From Lamellibrachia satsuma (Eukaryota > Annelida > Polychaeta > Sabellida > Siboglinidae), in NCBI GenBank assembly GCA_033239005.1, contig BSQZ01000033.1:3931501-3995500 (forward strand): 64,000 nt of DNA, read 5' to 3'. Positions 1-12,383 of the stretch are shown here, one piece after another (the first letter of the stretch is position 1; each line of letters begins with the position of its first letter). The translations under genes and the position numbers were made by a program. The notes under the pieces are model-generated. The model ran no database searches. It saw only the letters and a program-made list of their open reading frames with translations, and was not told the origin of the DNA.

Positions 1-535
1 ACACGAGCGGTAATAAGGAACGCGGTGGAATTACTCACATTAACGAATATTTATGTCGAAATATAATATAAATATATGACCAGTACATGCACAACATCAA
101 TTGTAACATCGTCGTTTGGCACACACCCTGGATCATCCCCGTGATCTCATAGATTACTTTAATAACATACACTTGCCAAACAGGACTTCGAGGCTAGCAT
201 TCTTTTGCTCGCGCCGGCAATGACAGAACGGTGTCACAGTGAAATTATGCGCCACGTAAAAGACACGTACATCACGAGAAGTGGCACTGTGGGATATAAC
301 CGGGCTGCAATGAGCACCTGGTTACACATATAGTGCGCTGGGCATCAGTCTGTAAGATGAACGACGAATCATACTTTTGGACATCAGGGGCATGATGTAA
401 CTGCTGTCGTAGGCTGTGTGGCAATGCTATTTACATAATTGTAATGTTATTTATGTATTTTGTGGTAATACCTCCTACCTATTTCTTAGGTCTACCTCCC
501 ACCCATCAATTTTTAGGACTAACTTCCCTCTTTCT

Positions 536-539
536 AACA

Positions 540-583
<44 letters not shown>

Positions 584-586
584 CGG
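536..586. repeat. (ACGC)n microsatellite
   Basis: About 12 uninterrupted tetranucleotide units. The three short frames across it are reading frames of the repeat. Confidence 0.95.
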
Positions 587-675
587 TGTGCTATGCCTCG
601 TATTGAACCACGTGTCATTGGAATTACATAACGTATGCCATATTTTCGCCCGCTTGAATCAATGACACCTCGTAT

Positions 676-746
676 AATAATATATAGGTCACATCTAAAT
701 AATATATAGGTCACATCTAAATAATATATAGGTCACATCTAAATAG
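676..746. repeat. 22-bp tandem repeat, three copies
   Basis: Three adjacent copies of AATATATAGGTCACATCTAA, in the intron before the first visible ACSL-A exon. The rest of 1-997 shows no exon that I can support. Confidence 0.9.
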
Positions 747-997
747 CTAGTTCAATTTTGTTATTAGTTAAAGTACATATTGGTTTGGCATCAAGAGAAG
801 AAAAACTCCTACTTCATCATTGTTGTTACTGGCAGACAGCGAGAGGAAGGAGAAGAGAGGAAGACACGTGGAGAAAGGTAGAGGGGAGAAATTGAATGAT
901 GGAGAGATCTTGCAATTGTACATTAGAGCATTCATGAGTCATGACCAGCTGCATGAAGTCTAGATAAAAGAGTCACATGTGGTGCTATCTGTTGCAG

Positions 998-3900
998 GTG
1001 TGTGTCAAAGGAGCCAATGTATTTGTTGGGTATCTGAACGAGCCTGAGAAGACGGCCGAGGCTCTTGACAGCGACGGTTGGCTGCACACAGGGGACATTG
1101 GAATGTGGCTACCAGTCAGTAACTCCTGCTCCTGTTTTCATGTGTTTGTATGTTAATAGTGCAATATTCTAACCAACAAACACGTCAATCTGACAGTACA
1201 GTTGCTAGAAAAGAGCATGTGAAATCATCACATTTGTAGCATTTAGAATTGTTTTAGTTTTATGACATCATGTTATGTAAAAATGATTTGTTTTTCAGAA
1301 TGGCGCCTTAAAGATAATTGACCGAAAGAAGAACATTTTCAAACTGGCGCAGGTATGTTTGCTACATCTTTGTGCAGTATATTTACACATCTCAATATAG
1401 CCGCTACAAAATAGGACGTGAACCTTGCATGAATCTAAATAACTGCGTTTAGTAATGTAACTATGGTTAAGTATGATAACTAACTTACTTTTGAGTAATT
1501 TGAAATTATTTATGTGGCACTACTAGCACGCACCACGCACCACGCACGCATCACGCACGCACCACGCACGCACACGGACAAATGATTCTAAACGATAGGT
1601 GTATATCTAAATAACAATGATGTTTTAAAGCTACTTCCGTAATTTTCGACTGGGCCCACTCGAAATTCGGCGAAAAATGGCAACACTTGTTACACGTTTG
1701 TATTTATAGAGCCTACTGTGCCATAAGGCTATCGACACTTCGCAGGTTTCCCAATCTAATTATCAAAGTAATGTCTGTCCATACAAGAGTATAAACTCTT
1801 TTATTAAATCGACTGCGTATATGACTTAAACCATGAACACCAACGAACCTGAACACCAACGAACTTGAATTGCTGGAGACTAAATGAATTACAGATTATT
1901 ATTATTTATTAAATGCTACACTCTCAAGTCGTAAGTTCCCGTCCGAACTCTCGCCACTGTCCACGGTCAAGTGCGCGCAGAGCAACGACGTCGGCGGGTA
2001 ACGTAGTTTACGACCGATGCGTCGCAGATCCGTGCTCAACACCGTCGGCAGTATCGTCCGCGGTCGACCCCTGAATGACGTGACATCTGAGTCCACGAAA
2101 TAGTTGTCGATCGCACGCTGAGCAGGAGCATCGGGTGGCTTACCGAGCACGTGCCCGAACAGACTCTATCGGACAGTCAGGATGGCTTCACTGATGGGAT
2201 GGTATCGGCAACGGTGGTATAGTGCCTCATCCGATATACGGTGTGGCCAATGGATGCCGACGATCTGGCGTAGATGACGACGGTGGTACGCGTCCTGACG
2301 TTCTAGCTCTGATTTCGTCAGGCCCCATGTTCCCATGTATGTCAACACGGGCACGACAAACGACGCATAATAAAATTATAACCGTAGCTGCAGATGTAGT
2401 CACATCTGTGATTGCCTTAACTACACTGTCCACAGCTTGCGGAAGGCGACGTTGGCCAGCTGCTTTCGGCGAACGACGTCTTCGGCTTCACCGAGGAGCG
2501 ACCCTAGCTTGCGTGTCATTCTCTGTTCTTCTTCGATGCAGTCCGCCCATCGGCTAACATTTGTGCGTTCGGTTTTCGTCGCGTTGGTTGTCAACGACCA
2601 CCCCGCCAAGCACGCTGGCGCTCGATCTCATCAAGGAACGGACGTGACGAGCTAATAAAATCAGTGTCATCCAGCGGTGGGCTGGCGTCGGTTGGTGGGC
2701 GCGTCGGAAGGCGTGATCGAAGGTGTCGAAGTACCGCTTCCTGGTAAATTGCCATGCGGCGTGCTAATCGTAGTTGTGAACCCGTGACAATCGCCTGTTG
2801 ACAGGCGCGGCTCGAGCGAGGTGGTCGCGAGAAGGAAGCGCATCATTCGCAGTTCCGACTCGCCGAGGAATGTCTGCAGTATGTATAGGAGCTGGTCGCG
2901 ACGGAAGGTGTCGAAGGCGCGACTCAAGTCGATGCCGAGAAATCCGACCGAAGCGCGCTGACGCTTTCGCACATAGCCAACAGTAGCCGACTACGTCGGG
3001 TGTGCTACGTCCGCATCGGGATTCCGATTGCGACGGCGACAGGTAGTCGTCAACCTTCGGCGCGATCCTCGATAGGACGATGAGTGATATTGTCTTTCGG
3101 AGAGAACTGCAGAAGCAGCGTTAAAGCAGCATCAGTTTATTAAAAAGGTGTCCTGCAGTTACTGCCGGTAAAACTTCAACTAAGCTAATAATGTGTCACA
3201 ATGGCCGTTTATGTGCACATGAAAAAGAGCTTACTATTGGTTCCGTTAAACCAATCACCTATTGTTTTACTACTGCAGGGAGAATATATTGCACCAGAGA
3301 AAATCGAGAACATTTACATCAGATCTGAAGCGATTGGACAGATTATGGTCCATGGCGACAGTTTGAAGGTGGGTCATACAATCAACACACAATACTGTTC
3401 AACCAACAACTTAATGAAATGTAGATGAGATAATCGAGACAAACAGAAATTAGACCAAGCGTATTGTCATATTGAGCATGTTTCAGCTCAGCGTCTCCAT
3501 GATTCTAATCACTGTATCATCATGTCCCATAGCAATGAAAAATATAGGCTTATGTTTCATCATTAAAGACAGGTTTCTTGTCTGCAGGCGTCTCTCGTTG
3601 CAATTGTTGTGCCTGATCTAGACGATCTTTGTGACTGGGTGAAGAGGAAGCTGGCCATAGAGGGCGCCAGTGTGGCAAAGTTGTGTGCGAGGCCGGTGAG
3701 TTCTAACTGCAAACGATCTGAGGTGGTTCACTGTAGATGAATTGGAGGTCGAGTTGTCTCGATACATGTGCAAGTCGCTTTTCGTAATTACTACTTTAAG
3801 AAGATTGAACAAGACTGCCATCTAAACCGACAATCTACAGTGAACGAGGGAGTAATTGGCTAGTCGGTTTTTTTTTTATCTGTGTGGCCACCACCGGTAG

Positions 3901-5463
3901 ATATCTATCATAAATGTTTCATATACGTTTGGTTATCAAACATCTTTGTGCGTCAGATTGTAGCTTTTGGTTCATTTGACGAGTCCTGCATTGAAACGTC
4001 AAAACGTAACACTTCCAAGCCTTTGTTTTTGTGATCTACTATATGTAATTATATATTATGCTAGGGACAGCGTGGCAATGCAAATTTGTAATTGTAGGTG
4101 ATGAGAGCGACCATGTGTCAGTTGTGTTGACAATGAGTATGTATATGTCTGTGTAGGATATGAAGAAGGCAATACTTGAAGACATGTTGGCCGTTGGCAA
4201 GAAGGCGGGACTCAAGTCCTTTGAACAAGTTAGTATCACAACATCAGCGACCATCATCTTTCTGATGTTGTGTTTGGGTGTGGCGATATTTTATTGGGTA
4301 CTGGATAGCATCCAAATACCACATGTACCTGCATCAACCAAGTTAGTTTTATTTTAATTAACCACTCAACACAACAATTGTGAATCCATTATGTAAGATT
4401 ATTAGTATTATTCTATAGTTCGTGAAAATGTTCATCAGATTGGCAGAGAATAATAAAGTAACGGATTTCTTCTAATCACAATATTGATATTTACGTACTC
4501 AACGTTTCGGCTGCCGTCGATAGCCGTCACCTGGAACTATGGGACGACTAGTTGTTCTGCTCGCCAGTAGGCACGGCCAGCAGTCACTCCATTACTTGAC
4601 TGAAATCTCACCAAAACGTTACTGGATAGATGCAACAACATCGTATCGGTGTCGGAGGACAGAGAGAAAGGTGGAGCATGAGTAATATTTGTACTGATTT
4701 CACAGTCAGTTTACCGTTTTTTTTTCCCATGACGTTTGGACTGCTATCAGCAATCTTCTTCAGACGACTGCCGCTAGGTGGCGATACGGTAGTCATTCTA
4801 CGCACACGTATCACTCTGGTGTATGCCTTCCGCGGCCATTCATTTGAACGATCTAGTCTGATGAACATCTTCACTCATAAAGGTGGAGCATATCACCAAA
4901 GCACTAGACAAATGTGGGTACCCAAGTTGAATCATAAAGAAGATGAAATAACATCAAAACGGTGAAGGACCAAGGAAAGGAAGGATAAGAACGCAGACAA
5001 ATCTAAAGGTACGGTCACTCTCCCGTATGTCAAAGGAGTAACAGACCTTTTCAACGAACATTAAGCCATCATCAATTGGACAAAGTGGAACAGTATCTGG
5101 GATACGACATCGGCACGGTGGTAAAGTGCCTCGTTCGATATACAAACTGCATGTACGAGATCCCTTATACGAGCTGTAGCCACACGTACATTGGCGAAAC
5201 AGGGAGAACAGGTGGAAGTAGACTCGAGGAGCACAACAAGGAGGTTGAGACCACTACAACCAGGCTGTTCAAACAGTTGCCAGGCCCAACACGGCGTGTG
5301 TAATATACATGGTTTTTATTTACAGGTGCGAGACATCTACTTAACTGCAGATCCGTTCAGAGTACACAATGGCCTGCTGACTCCTACACACAAGTCAAAG
5401 CGACACAATATACAGAAGTATTATGCAAAGCAGATCGAGGAGATGTACCTACACTTGCAGTAG
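998..5463 (+). CDS. ACSL: Long-chain acyl-CoA synthetase, copy A (3' part: last six coding exons)
   Basis: Exons, all seen with AG/GT borders: 998-1114, 1299-1352, 3279-3368, 3588-3695, 4157-4228, 5326-5463 (TAG stop). They join in phase 0 to 192 residues, the C-terminal quarter of an ACSL1/5/6-type enzyme; upstream exons lie left of the window. The family activates long-chain fatty acids to acyl-CoA with ATP and CoA at ER or outer mitochondrial membranes. The exons carry the fatty-acyl-CoA synthetase signature ([14 protein letters not shown], then [15 protein letters not shown]) and the hinge region [16 protein letters not shown]. The tail ends [11 protein letters not shown], the usual family ending. 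Exon lengths equal those of the downstream paralogue exactly, so this is a tandem duplicate. Introns contain a minus-strand LINE fragment and a Penelope-like element. No coding damage is visible in the six exons. The isoform class is inferred from residue similarity; cellular location is family knowledge only. Confidence 0.9.
1890..3130 (-). mobile_element. Degenerate non-LTR retrotransposon (LINE) 3' part
   Basis: GC-rich block in the AT-rich ACSL-A intron 2. On the minus strand the reverse transcriptase piece [18 protein letters not shown] (2972-2667) is followed, in shifted frames, by [18 protein letters not shown] (2354-2166) and [14 protein letters not shown] (2150-1902), the usual C-terminal order of a LINE ORF2. 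A short ATT-rich tail lies at 1890-1912. Several frameshifts mean it is dead. The clade was not determined. Confidence 0.75.
4440..5305 (+). mobile_element. Penelope-like element 3' fragment with GIY-YIG endonuclease
   Basis: In the last ACSL-A intron. In order: [16 protein letters not shown] (about 4881-4928), [18 protein letters not shown] (about 5005-5060), then in another frame [20 protein letters not shown] (within 5076-5303) and [11 protein letters not shown]. This is the linker plus GIY-YIG nuclease typical of Penelope-like elements. The reverse transcriptase part is missing and the frames are broken. The left border near 4440 is uncertain; the right edge abuts the exon acceptor at 5325. 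Confidence 0.75.
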
Positions 5464-5469
5464 ACACAG

Positions 5470-6540
5470 CAGCCATGTGGCCAAAGACACAGCGTGCCCA
5501 GCAAGTGGCGCACAAGAGTTGTAGGTGGAAGTGTCGCGGCAGTTAAGTATATGTGAACTGACACTTTCTATCAGTATCTCTGCTGACTTGAACAATTCGG
5601 CCATGTACAGATACATCTGATGTGATGTGTGAACAAATGCACCAGTAGACAGTTCAGAGCTATACAAGAACGAATCTGTTAACTTCTTCTGTAGTAATAC
5701 ATTGTTCTTCACGTGCAACAAGTGTAGTTCCAACTTGAATTGGTGTTATATATGAATTTGCTCACATTTGAATTTTGTCACTTTTCTGTAGATTCACAGC
5801 CAGCAAATAGCTGCACGCATTGTTTGCCAACAGTTTCTCCATAATATAACGTTATGCGTGCACGTGATTTATACATTCAAGTACAAAAACAAACGTAAAG
5901 ATTATAGATGACCAAACATTTCATTCCACATCTTGATAATCGTGTATTGTTCGCTCAAGATCGTAGCAGACTGGCTTACTTTATACAACACACACTACTG
6001 TAGGCTAATGTCTTGATGTTGCCTACTTGGGGCACTGCTGGCACCCAAGGGTTGTTATTACGCAACAATTCCAAATAAAGCCTGCCTGTTAATTGGGTGT
6101 ATCTCGTGCCATTCTGCTTCCAGTTTCCATTCCTTTATAATACAAGATATAGGAAACATGCTTTGCGAACATCGCGTCGGTCGACTGGGGAGAAACCAGC
6201 GTCTTCCTTCTGCGTGTTTCTGTAGTAAGACTGCCGTAAGTCAATGCGTTAGTCGTCTCGTTTTGATAACGGACACTTGGGAGACAATTTGTGTTCGATT
6301 TTTTATTCACTAGTATGTTGTGGGAATTTAGCAGTTGAAAATATGTGCCATTGTGTTTTTGGAGGATCTCACTTTCTCGCACGTCAAATTAAGTAAGCGA
6401 GACTCGGGATATCGGCTACCGGGAATGCGTTGCTTTCCACGTACTAGAACACCCCCATGGGCGGATCCATACCCTAAAAAGGGGGGGGGGTACCCAGCAC
6501 AAGGTGGCAGCAGGACTTCTAGTTATAAAATTTTACACAG
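5470..6540. other. ACSL-A downstream region
   Basis: Presumed 3'UTR and flank, AT-rich; a short GCAC tract at 6541-6566 follows. No further coding segment seen. Confidence 0.4.
6074..6079 (+). terminator. Candidate poly(A) signal of ACSL-A
   Basis: AATAAA lies about 610 bases after the ACSL-A stop. It is the first canonical hexamer I noticed downstream; usage is inferred only. Confidence 0.3.
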
Positions 6541-6762
6541 CACACACGCACGCACGCACGAACGCACACAGTAGAACGTCGCCAGGGTAGAGTTGTGCGG
6601 ACACATCAGTACACGATGGCGTATCTAGTTTATCATACTACCGTGTAGTGGCGCAATATGTTATAAATTATACGAAAAAAATAAGCCAATGGGGGTCATA
6701 ACCCAATGCTCCCAAATACGCCACTGAAATACATAGTGTCCATAACAACGACTAACTCGTGG

Positions 6763-6916
6763 AGAGCCGCCCCCGGAGGCTGTACCGTTGAGAGCGGCTC
6801 CCCGGAAGCTGTACCGTTGTCAGCGGCTCCCCGGAAGTTGTACCGTTGAGAGCGGCTCCCCGGAAGCTGTACCGTTGTGAGCCGCCCCCGGAGGCTGTAC
6901 CGTTGAGAGCGGCTCC
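6763..6916. repeat. GC-rich ~30-bp minisatellite
   Basis: Five and a half units around GGCTCCCCGGAAGCTGTACC with alternating GCCGCCCCCGGAGGCTGTAC variants; far richer in GC than its surroundings. Confidence 0.85.
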
Positions 6917-6919
6917 GTG

Positions 6920-7075
6920 GTCTAAATACCGGTGGTTATGCGATGGTTAGACAACGGGGTCGGATCTCCGGTGGTTTGATCGCGGTGTCTGATGTCCGGT
7001 GGTTGGACTGTGGCGTCAGATCTCCGATGGTTGGGCCGCGGGGTCGGATCATAGGTGATGGGACCGAAGGACAGA
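6920..7075. repeat. Diverged GGTCGGATCTCCGGTGGTTG repeat
   Basis: Four diverged units of roughly 38 bp containing GGGGTCGGATCTCCGGTGGT or variants, directly following the preceding GC-rich array. Confidence 0.65.
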
Positions 7076-7329
7076 TCTATTAGCTATGTATTGTTATATT
7101 TATTTAACTTACTGTAATATAATTAACTATTTACTCGCAACCAACTGCAATACTCGTTCTCGTTATATCTGTAGGACATTGTTTTCGTAGTCTACAGAGC
7201 TCGCAAGGTCGTTGCTATGCCCGGCATCGACAACTTCGTTGCGTAGACTGTTTGTTAATGGCGGATGACGTTTTACGCTTTAGACGCCACGTGATTACGC
7301 GGAGGAATGTCGGGAATAAAACCAAGAAC

Positions 7330-8130
7330 TATTCATGGTCTTAATTGACTTGACCAAGGCCTTCGACTTCATCAATCGTGAAGCTCTTTGGAAAGTCTTG
7401 TCCAGGTTTAGGTGCTCTGCCAACTTCATCACCATCCTGAGACTTCTTCATGACAAAATTACTGCAACCGCCCTCTTCAATGGGACTTAAACGGAACCTT
7501 TCACCATCCGAACAGGGATCAACAAATGATGCGACACAGCACCGACCCTTTTTACTGTCTACCTATGCGCCATCCTTTTTCTCGTTCGTGACCGACTTCC
7601 CCATGGCGTTGAACTTGACTGCCGGCTTGATGGGAGGCTATTTAACCTGAGTCGTCTCAAGGCCAAGACAGAAGTGATGAAGGCTGCCGTCATAGACCTT
7701 CAGTATGCTGATGACTGTGCCATCCTTGCCCACTCTGCAGAAGAACTTTATACTAGCCTAGACCTCTTTACAGAAGCCTACCAAAGTCTAGGACTTTCCA
7801 TCAACATCAGAAAAACCAAGGGTATCCATCAACCTACTCCAGGCACCAATGCAGGACCTCCCGAAATCAAATTATCTGGAGGAATCCTAGAAGTTGTCGA
7901 ATACTTCCCGTACTTAGGGAGTCACCTGTCCCAGAAAGCCACCATCGAGGCAGAAATTCTGTACCGTATCTGCTGTGCCAGCACGTCCTTCAGGAAACTG
8001 TGCCACCGAGTCTTTGATGACCACAACCTCAAGAAAGTGACGAAGGTGGTGGTCTACAAAGCCGTTTGTATTATCACTCTACTATACGGGAGTGAGGCTT
8101 AGGTTACTTATCGATGTCGCCTGAAGAACT
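7330..8130 (+). mobile_element. Broken LINE reverse transcriptase fragment
   Basis: Starts with LIDLTKAFDFINREALWKVL (about 7337), continues through frameshifts, then a 142-codon frame (7674-8102) with the catalytic box LQYADDCAI, EAYQSLGLSINIRKTK and FPYLGSHLSQ. It ends shortly after LLYGSEA with a stop. Endonuclease and 3' end are not seen. Flanks are AT-rich and unannotated. Confidence 0.8.
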
Positions 8131-8859
8131 TTGTAGTGCCGTTCGCTTTTCTCAACGCATGTCGTTCTTGTCTCTTAATTTTTCCAGTGTCATACGTACT
8201 AGGTCAGCTTTTAATTTATCTCGCCGTTTTCGTTGTCTTTCCGCATCAGTCACTGCCATGGTTCCCTAAAGGCAAGGCGTAACATACAGTTAGGCCCTAT
8301 TTATATAATATATGTATAGCTTAGATTTGGTAAGTAATATGTTTTATTATTTATTGATCGATATATCCATCCGTATCATCACAAAAATATCACACGTGAC
8401 GGCGCGGAACATTCCATGTCGTCACTAACCTTTGAATCGAATCTAACCTTTGTCATGAAGTTTTTATCAGTACGCTATGTGTTAAAGTAAGTCACAAGAC
8501 GTATATGTAATCGGTGTATTCATCATGTCTTTATTAGTATAAAATTACAAAGCAACCTATCGATGACGCTAAATCTAAATGGTAAGTGAATATATACTAC
8601 TATAAAGTGAAAATACTGATAATATTGCTAATTGTAAAAGTTACACAAGTAAATTACTGATAATATTGCTAATTTTAAATGATAAGGCGATGACGGCACT
8701 ATTAAAAATAACTGGCGGTTAGTAGTCAACCGTTCTACGCGAACATGTCGAGACACGTACGAGTGGAGAGAGCGTCGGTAGGCAGCCCTGTTAGTGGTGT
8801 GGCGCAACAACGTGACTGATGCACAGAGCAGGTATAAATAGAAGTATGTTACTGTACCC

Positions 8860-9544
8860 GTAACTGTAATTATTACCATACACCTAACTATACACTTACC
8901 ATTAATTCTCACCATAATCTTAACTGTAATTCTCAACATTCCCTTAATTGTAATTATCACCATACCTCTAACAGTTCCTTTGACTTTAAGTCTCACCACG
9001 CCCTTAATGTACCCCTAACTTTAATTCTCATCATACCTACAACTGCACTTTTAGCTGTATTTCTCAGTACACTGCTAGATTACATAGTCACTGCACCCCA
9101 TTACACAGTCATAATACATATTCATTACACCCTCCGTTCACAGCTAGAATACATAATAATAACTGTTATAATACAATCGCTGTACCCACAGTACAGAGAT
9201 AGAACAGATAGTCGCTACACCTCTAGTACACGGTTAGGATTCATAGTCATTGCATCCTCAGTACACAGCCAGAATACAAAGTCACTGCCCACCAGTATAC
9301 ACAGCTATAGTACAAAGTCGCTGTACCCCCAGGACACAGCTAGAATGCATAGTCACTACACCCTCAGTACGCAGCTAGAATACATAGTTACCAGAGCTCC
9401 AGTACACAGTTAGAATGCATAATAACTACATTCCCAGTACACATGTAGAATACAGTCACTGCACCCCCAGTACACAGCTAGACTGCATGGTCAGTTAGAC
9501 AATTAGAATAAATAGTCACTGTACCAACATATTACAGGTAGAAC
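8860..9544. repeat. Degenerate ~35-40-bp minisatellite, left part
   Basis: First a TAATTCTCACCATACCCCTA-like series (8860-9030), then units of ACACAGCTAGAATACATAGT with CACTGCACCCCCAGTAC. Interrupted by the LINE at 9545 and resumed at 11021. Confidence 0.8.
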
Positions 9545-11020
9545 AAATCAGTATACCACTTGCAAGAGTATTCAACTTGTCATTAAAAGAGGGAGTTGTT
9601 CCGTTTGAATGGAAAGAAGCAAACATCATACCATTATTTAAAAAGGGTTCGAGAAATAACTCAGAAAATTACAGACCAGTGAGTTTAACGTCAGTGATTT
9701 GTAAATTATTAGAAAGGTTAATTAAAGACCATATGGTGGACTTCCTCGTTAAGCATAAATTATTAAATTCATCTCAACATGGATTCCTTAAAGCGAGGTC
9801 ATGCTTAACAAATATGTTATGTTTTTTCGAAGAAATCACTAAGTGGATAGACGTGGGATCGCCAGTAGATATTATCTACTTAGATTTTCAGAAAGCTTTT
9901 GACAAAGTGCCACATCAAACATTACTATTTAAATTAAAAGCCCATGGTATCGGGATGGCATAACTGACTGGATAGAACAATGGTTGACTGACAGAAGACA
10001 ACGAGTTGTAGTAGATGGAGAAGTTTCAAATTGGAAATCGGTTTTGATGGGGTACCTCAAGGATGAGTATTAGGACCTATATTATTCTTAATATATATCA
10101 ATGACTTGGATGACAGTATAACAAGTAACGTACTGAAATTTGCAGATGACACAAAACTATTTAGAAAGGTTAATACTGATGGTGATAAACAACATTTACA
10201 AAACGATCTATACAGACTAGTGAAATGGTCTGAGAAATGGCAGATGTTGTTAAATTTTGGGAAATGTAAATGCCTACATACAGGACATGGGAACTTGGAT
10301 GTAAACTATAAAATGGGAGATACTGTTCTGGGTACTACTGTAAAAGAAAAGGACTTAGGAGTTACAATAAGCGCTGATATGAAAGTTTCAGAGCAGTGTG
10401 GTATTGCAGCTTCAAAGGGTAATCAAATTATTGGATTGATTAGAAGAAATATAACATACAAGGGAAAACAGTTAATTATACCTCTGTATAAAGCAATAGT
10501 TAGACCTCATTTACAATAGTGTATACAAGCATGGAGACCATATCGTAAGAAGGAAATAGATACGCTTGAACGCATACAAAAGAGAGCAACTAAAATGATT
10601 CCAGAACTGAGAGACCTTAGTTATGAAGAACGCCTGAAGGAATGTGGTTTAACAACTCTAGAGACAAGGAGGTTAAGAGGAGATCAGATTGAAGTTTTTA
10701 AGATATTGAATGGGTATGAAAATATTGATAGAAATATGTTTTTTTCACTCAAGAAGGATAGCAGAACTAGAGGACATGAGGTAAAATTAGTAAAGGATCA
10801 ATGTAGATTGGACATCAGGAAGCACTCGTTCTCACAGAGGACAATAAATGAATGGAACAAATTGTCTACAGCAGCGTGAATATGTTTAAAAACAAGGTTG
10901 ACACATATCTCAGGAGGGCGGGTTATAAGTAGATGAACATTGTTGGACTCTCGATAAGCCAATGGCTTCCTTGTCCACTTGCCATCTGGGACTTTGGCTT
11001 GGATGCCAAATCTTGTTAAA
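9545..11020 (+). mobile_element. CR1/L2-like LINE copy 1 (5' truncated)
   Basis: Frames 9577-9963, 10106-10519 and 10595-10879 give, in order, WKEANIIPLFKKGSRNNSEN, IYLDFQKAFDKVPHQTLLFK, FADDTKLFRKVNTD and [10 protein letters not shown], i.e. the reverse transcriptase and C-terminal part of a CR1/L2-type LINE. Frameshifts near 9950 and a stop at 10517 disable it. The 3' tail (GATGAACATTGTTGGACTCT to CAAATCTTGTTAAA) is shared by three other copies here. It interrupts a minisatellite. Confidence 0.88.
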
Positions 11021-11165
11021 TAGTTACAGCACTCCCAGTACACACGCATAATAAACAGTCACAGCACCCCCAGTACACAGCTAGAATACATGGTCACTAC
11101 ACCCTCAATACACAACTAGAAAACATAGTCACTGTACACACAGCACACTGCTAGAATACATGCTT
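11021..11165. repeat. Right part of the interrupted minisatellite
   Basis: Same unit as the left part (CCCAGTACACAGCTAGAATA), continuing on the far side of the LINE insertion. Confidence 0.8.
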
Positions 11166-11719
11166 ACTTGCTGCAGGTAGCTTGGTCAATCCGATAAGCG
11201 GTCTGGTATGAACGCGTGGCCTAGTCATAAAAAGTACATCTACTGTATATAATGTAAAATAATGGAAAGTTCTGGCAATAAAATACGTGTGTACTCGTAC
11301 AATACCGTGTTTTGTTCCTTTCTCGTTTCTACGTCAGCCCTTTGATCCCTATTAATGGATGACGTCCGCCCCCGCCGCCCCTTCTCCCTTACGTCGGATG
11401 ACCTCTGACCTCTCTTACAGGACTCCTTGGCCAGTACTTTCGTCGCTAGGGAGCGCTGATGTCTACAGCCGACGGGGGCGCTGATGTCCTGTGAGCGATA
11501 TTACACCTTTTTCCTTATACTCTCACAATGCACATATCATCCGGGTTTTCCCCCAAATCCATTTTTAGTAGCCATCGAAACATGGTCTCCATCCTTGCTT
11601 GTTCAGATGGACTCACTAACTACTTATATATTATAGCGTGTTCGAAGTTAAAGCCTTTTTATCCCGCCGTCCACGGTTGGGTCGGACTGTAGTGATGCAC
11701 GTTACAGTAGGGGGAGACC

Positions 11720-11911
11720 GGGGCTAGTTATTACAATTTTCAGTTAAAGTAATTTTTAGTGAAAAGTATGTTAGATGTAATATGTCTGTCAATGTATACA
11801 TTAAATTTATTATACTTGTTAATAAAATATAACATACCATTGATATTCCATATTGTAGTTAGGCAGAAATGTGAAGTTTCCTATTCGCCGTTGACTGTAA
11901 CAACTAGCCCC
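11720..11911. mobile_element. Possible MITE or end of a TIR element
   Basis: GGGGCTAGTTATTACA at 11720-11735 and its inverted copy TGTAACAACTAGCCCC at 11896-11911 (15 of 16). Related direct motifs GGGGTAAGTTGCTAGA and GGGGCACGTTGTTACA follow up to about 11956. AT-rich interior, no ORF. Confidence 0.4.
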
Positions 11912-12198
11912 ATAAGCGGGGTAAGTTGCTAGATCATACGGGGCACGTTGTTACAACACAGAACGTGTGGCTCACAAAGCAAGTGTCACTCGTACATGTT
12001 ACTGTTATTACATTAATTGGATTATACATACTTATACATCTTATACACATTGTGCATAACAATGTAGCTGTTCACAACTTTATATATTAAGCTTTTAATT
12101 CTTAGTTACCAAAGGGCACTAATTCTCCGGGTTACATAACAAACACTTGCGAATTGAATATGAATTATTGAACGGAGTATGAAATAATGAATGACAAT

Positions 12199-12205
12199 GT
12201 GTGTG

Positions 12206-12249
<44 letters not shown>

Positions 12250-12252
12250 TGT
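12199..12252. repeat. (GTGC)n microsatellite
   Basis: About 13 units of GTGC with GTGT flanks. Confidence 0.95.
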
Positions 12253-12383
12253 GTTTAATGCGGCTTCTACTTGATTGAATGATACAGACGCGCACGAACA
12301 TCAACATTTCAATGAATCATGCATTATATATTAATTTAATTTATTAATTGTTCAGACGGGGCTGCGCCATAAACATTTAACAA

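Noticed and set aside
3727..3845. Short inverted repeat TTCACTGTAGA / TCTACAGTGAA
   Set aside because: Only 11-13 bp arms about 100 bp apart with unlike flanks; could be chance.
4630..4965. 111-codon plus-strand ORF
   Set aside because: Lies in the Penelope-like fragment in a frame that does not match the element's protein.
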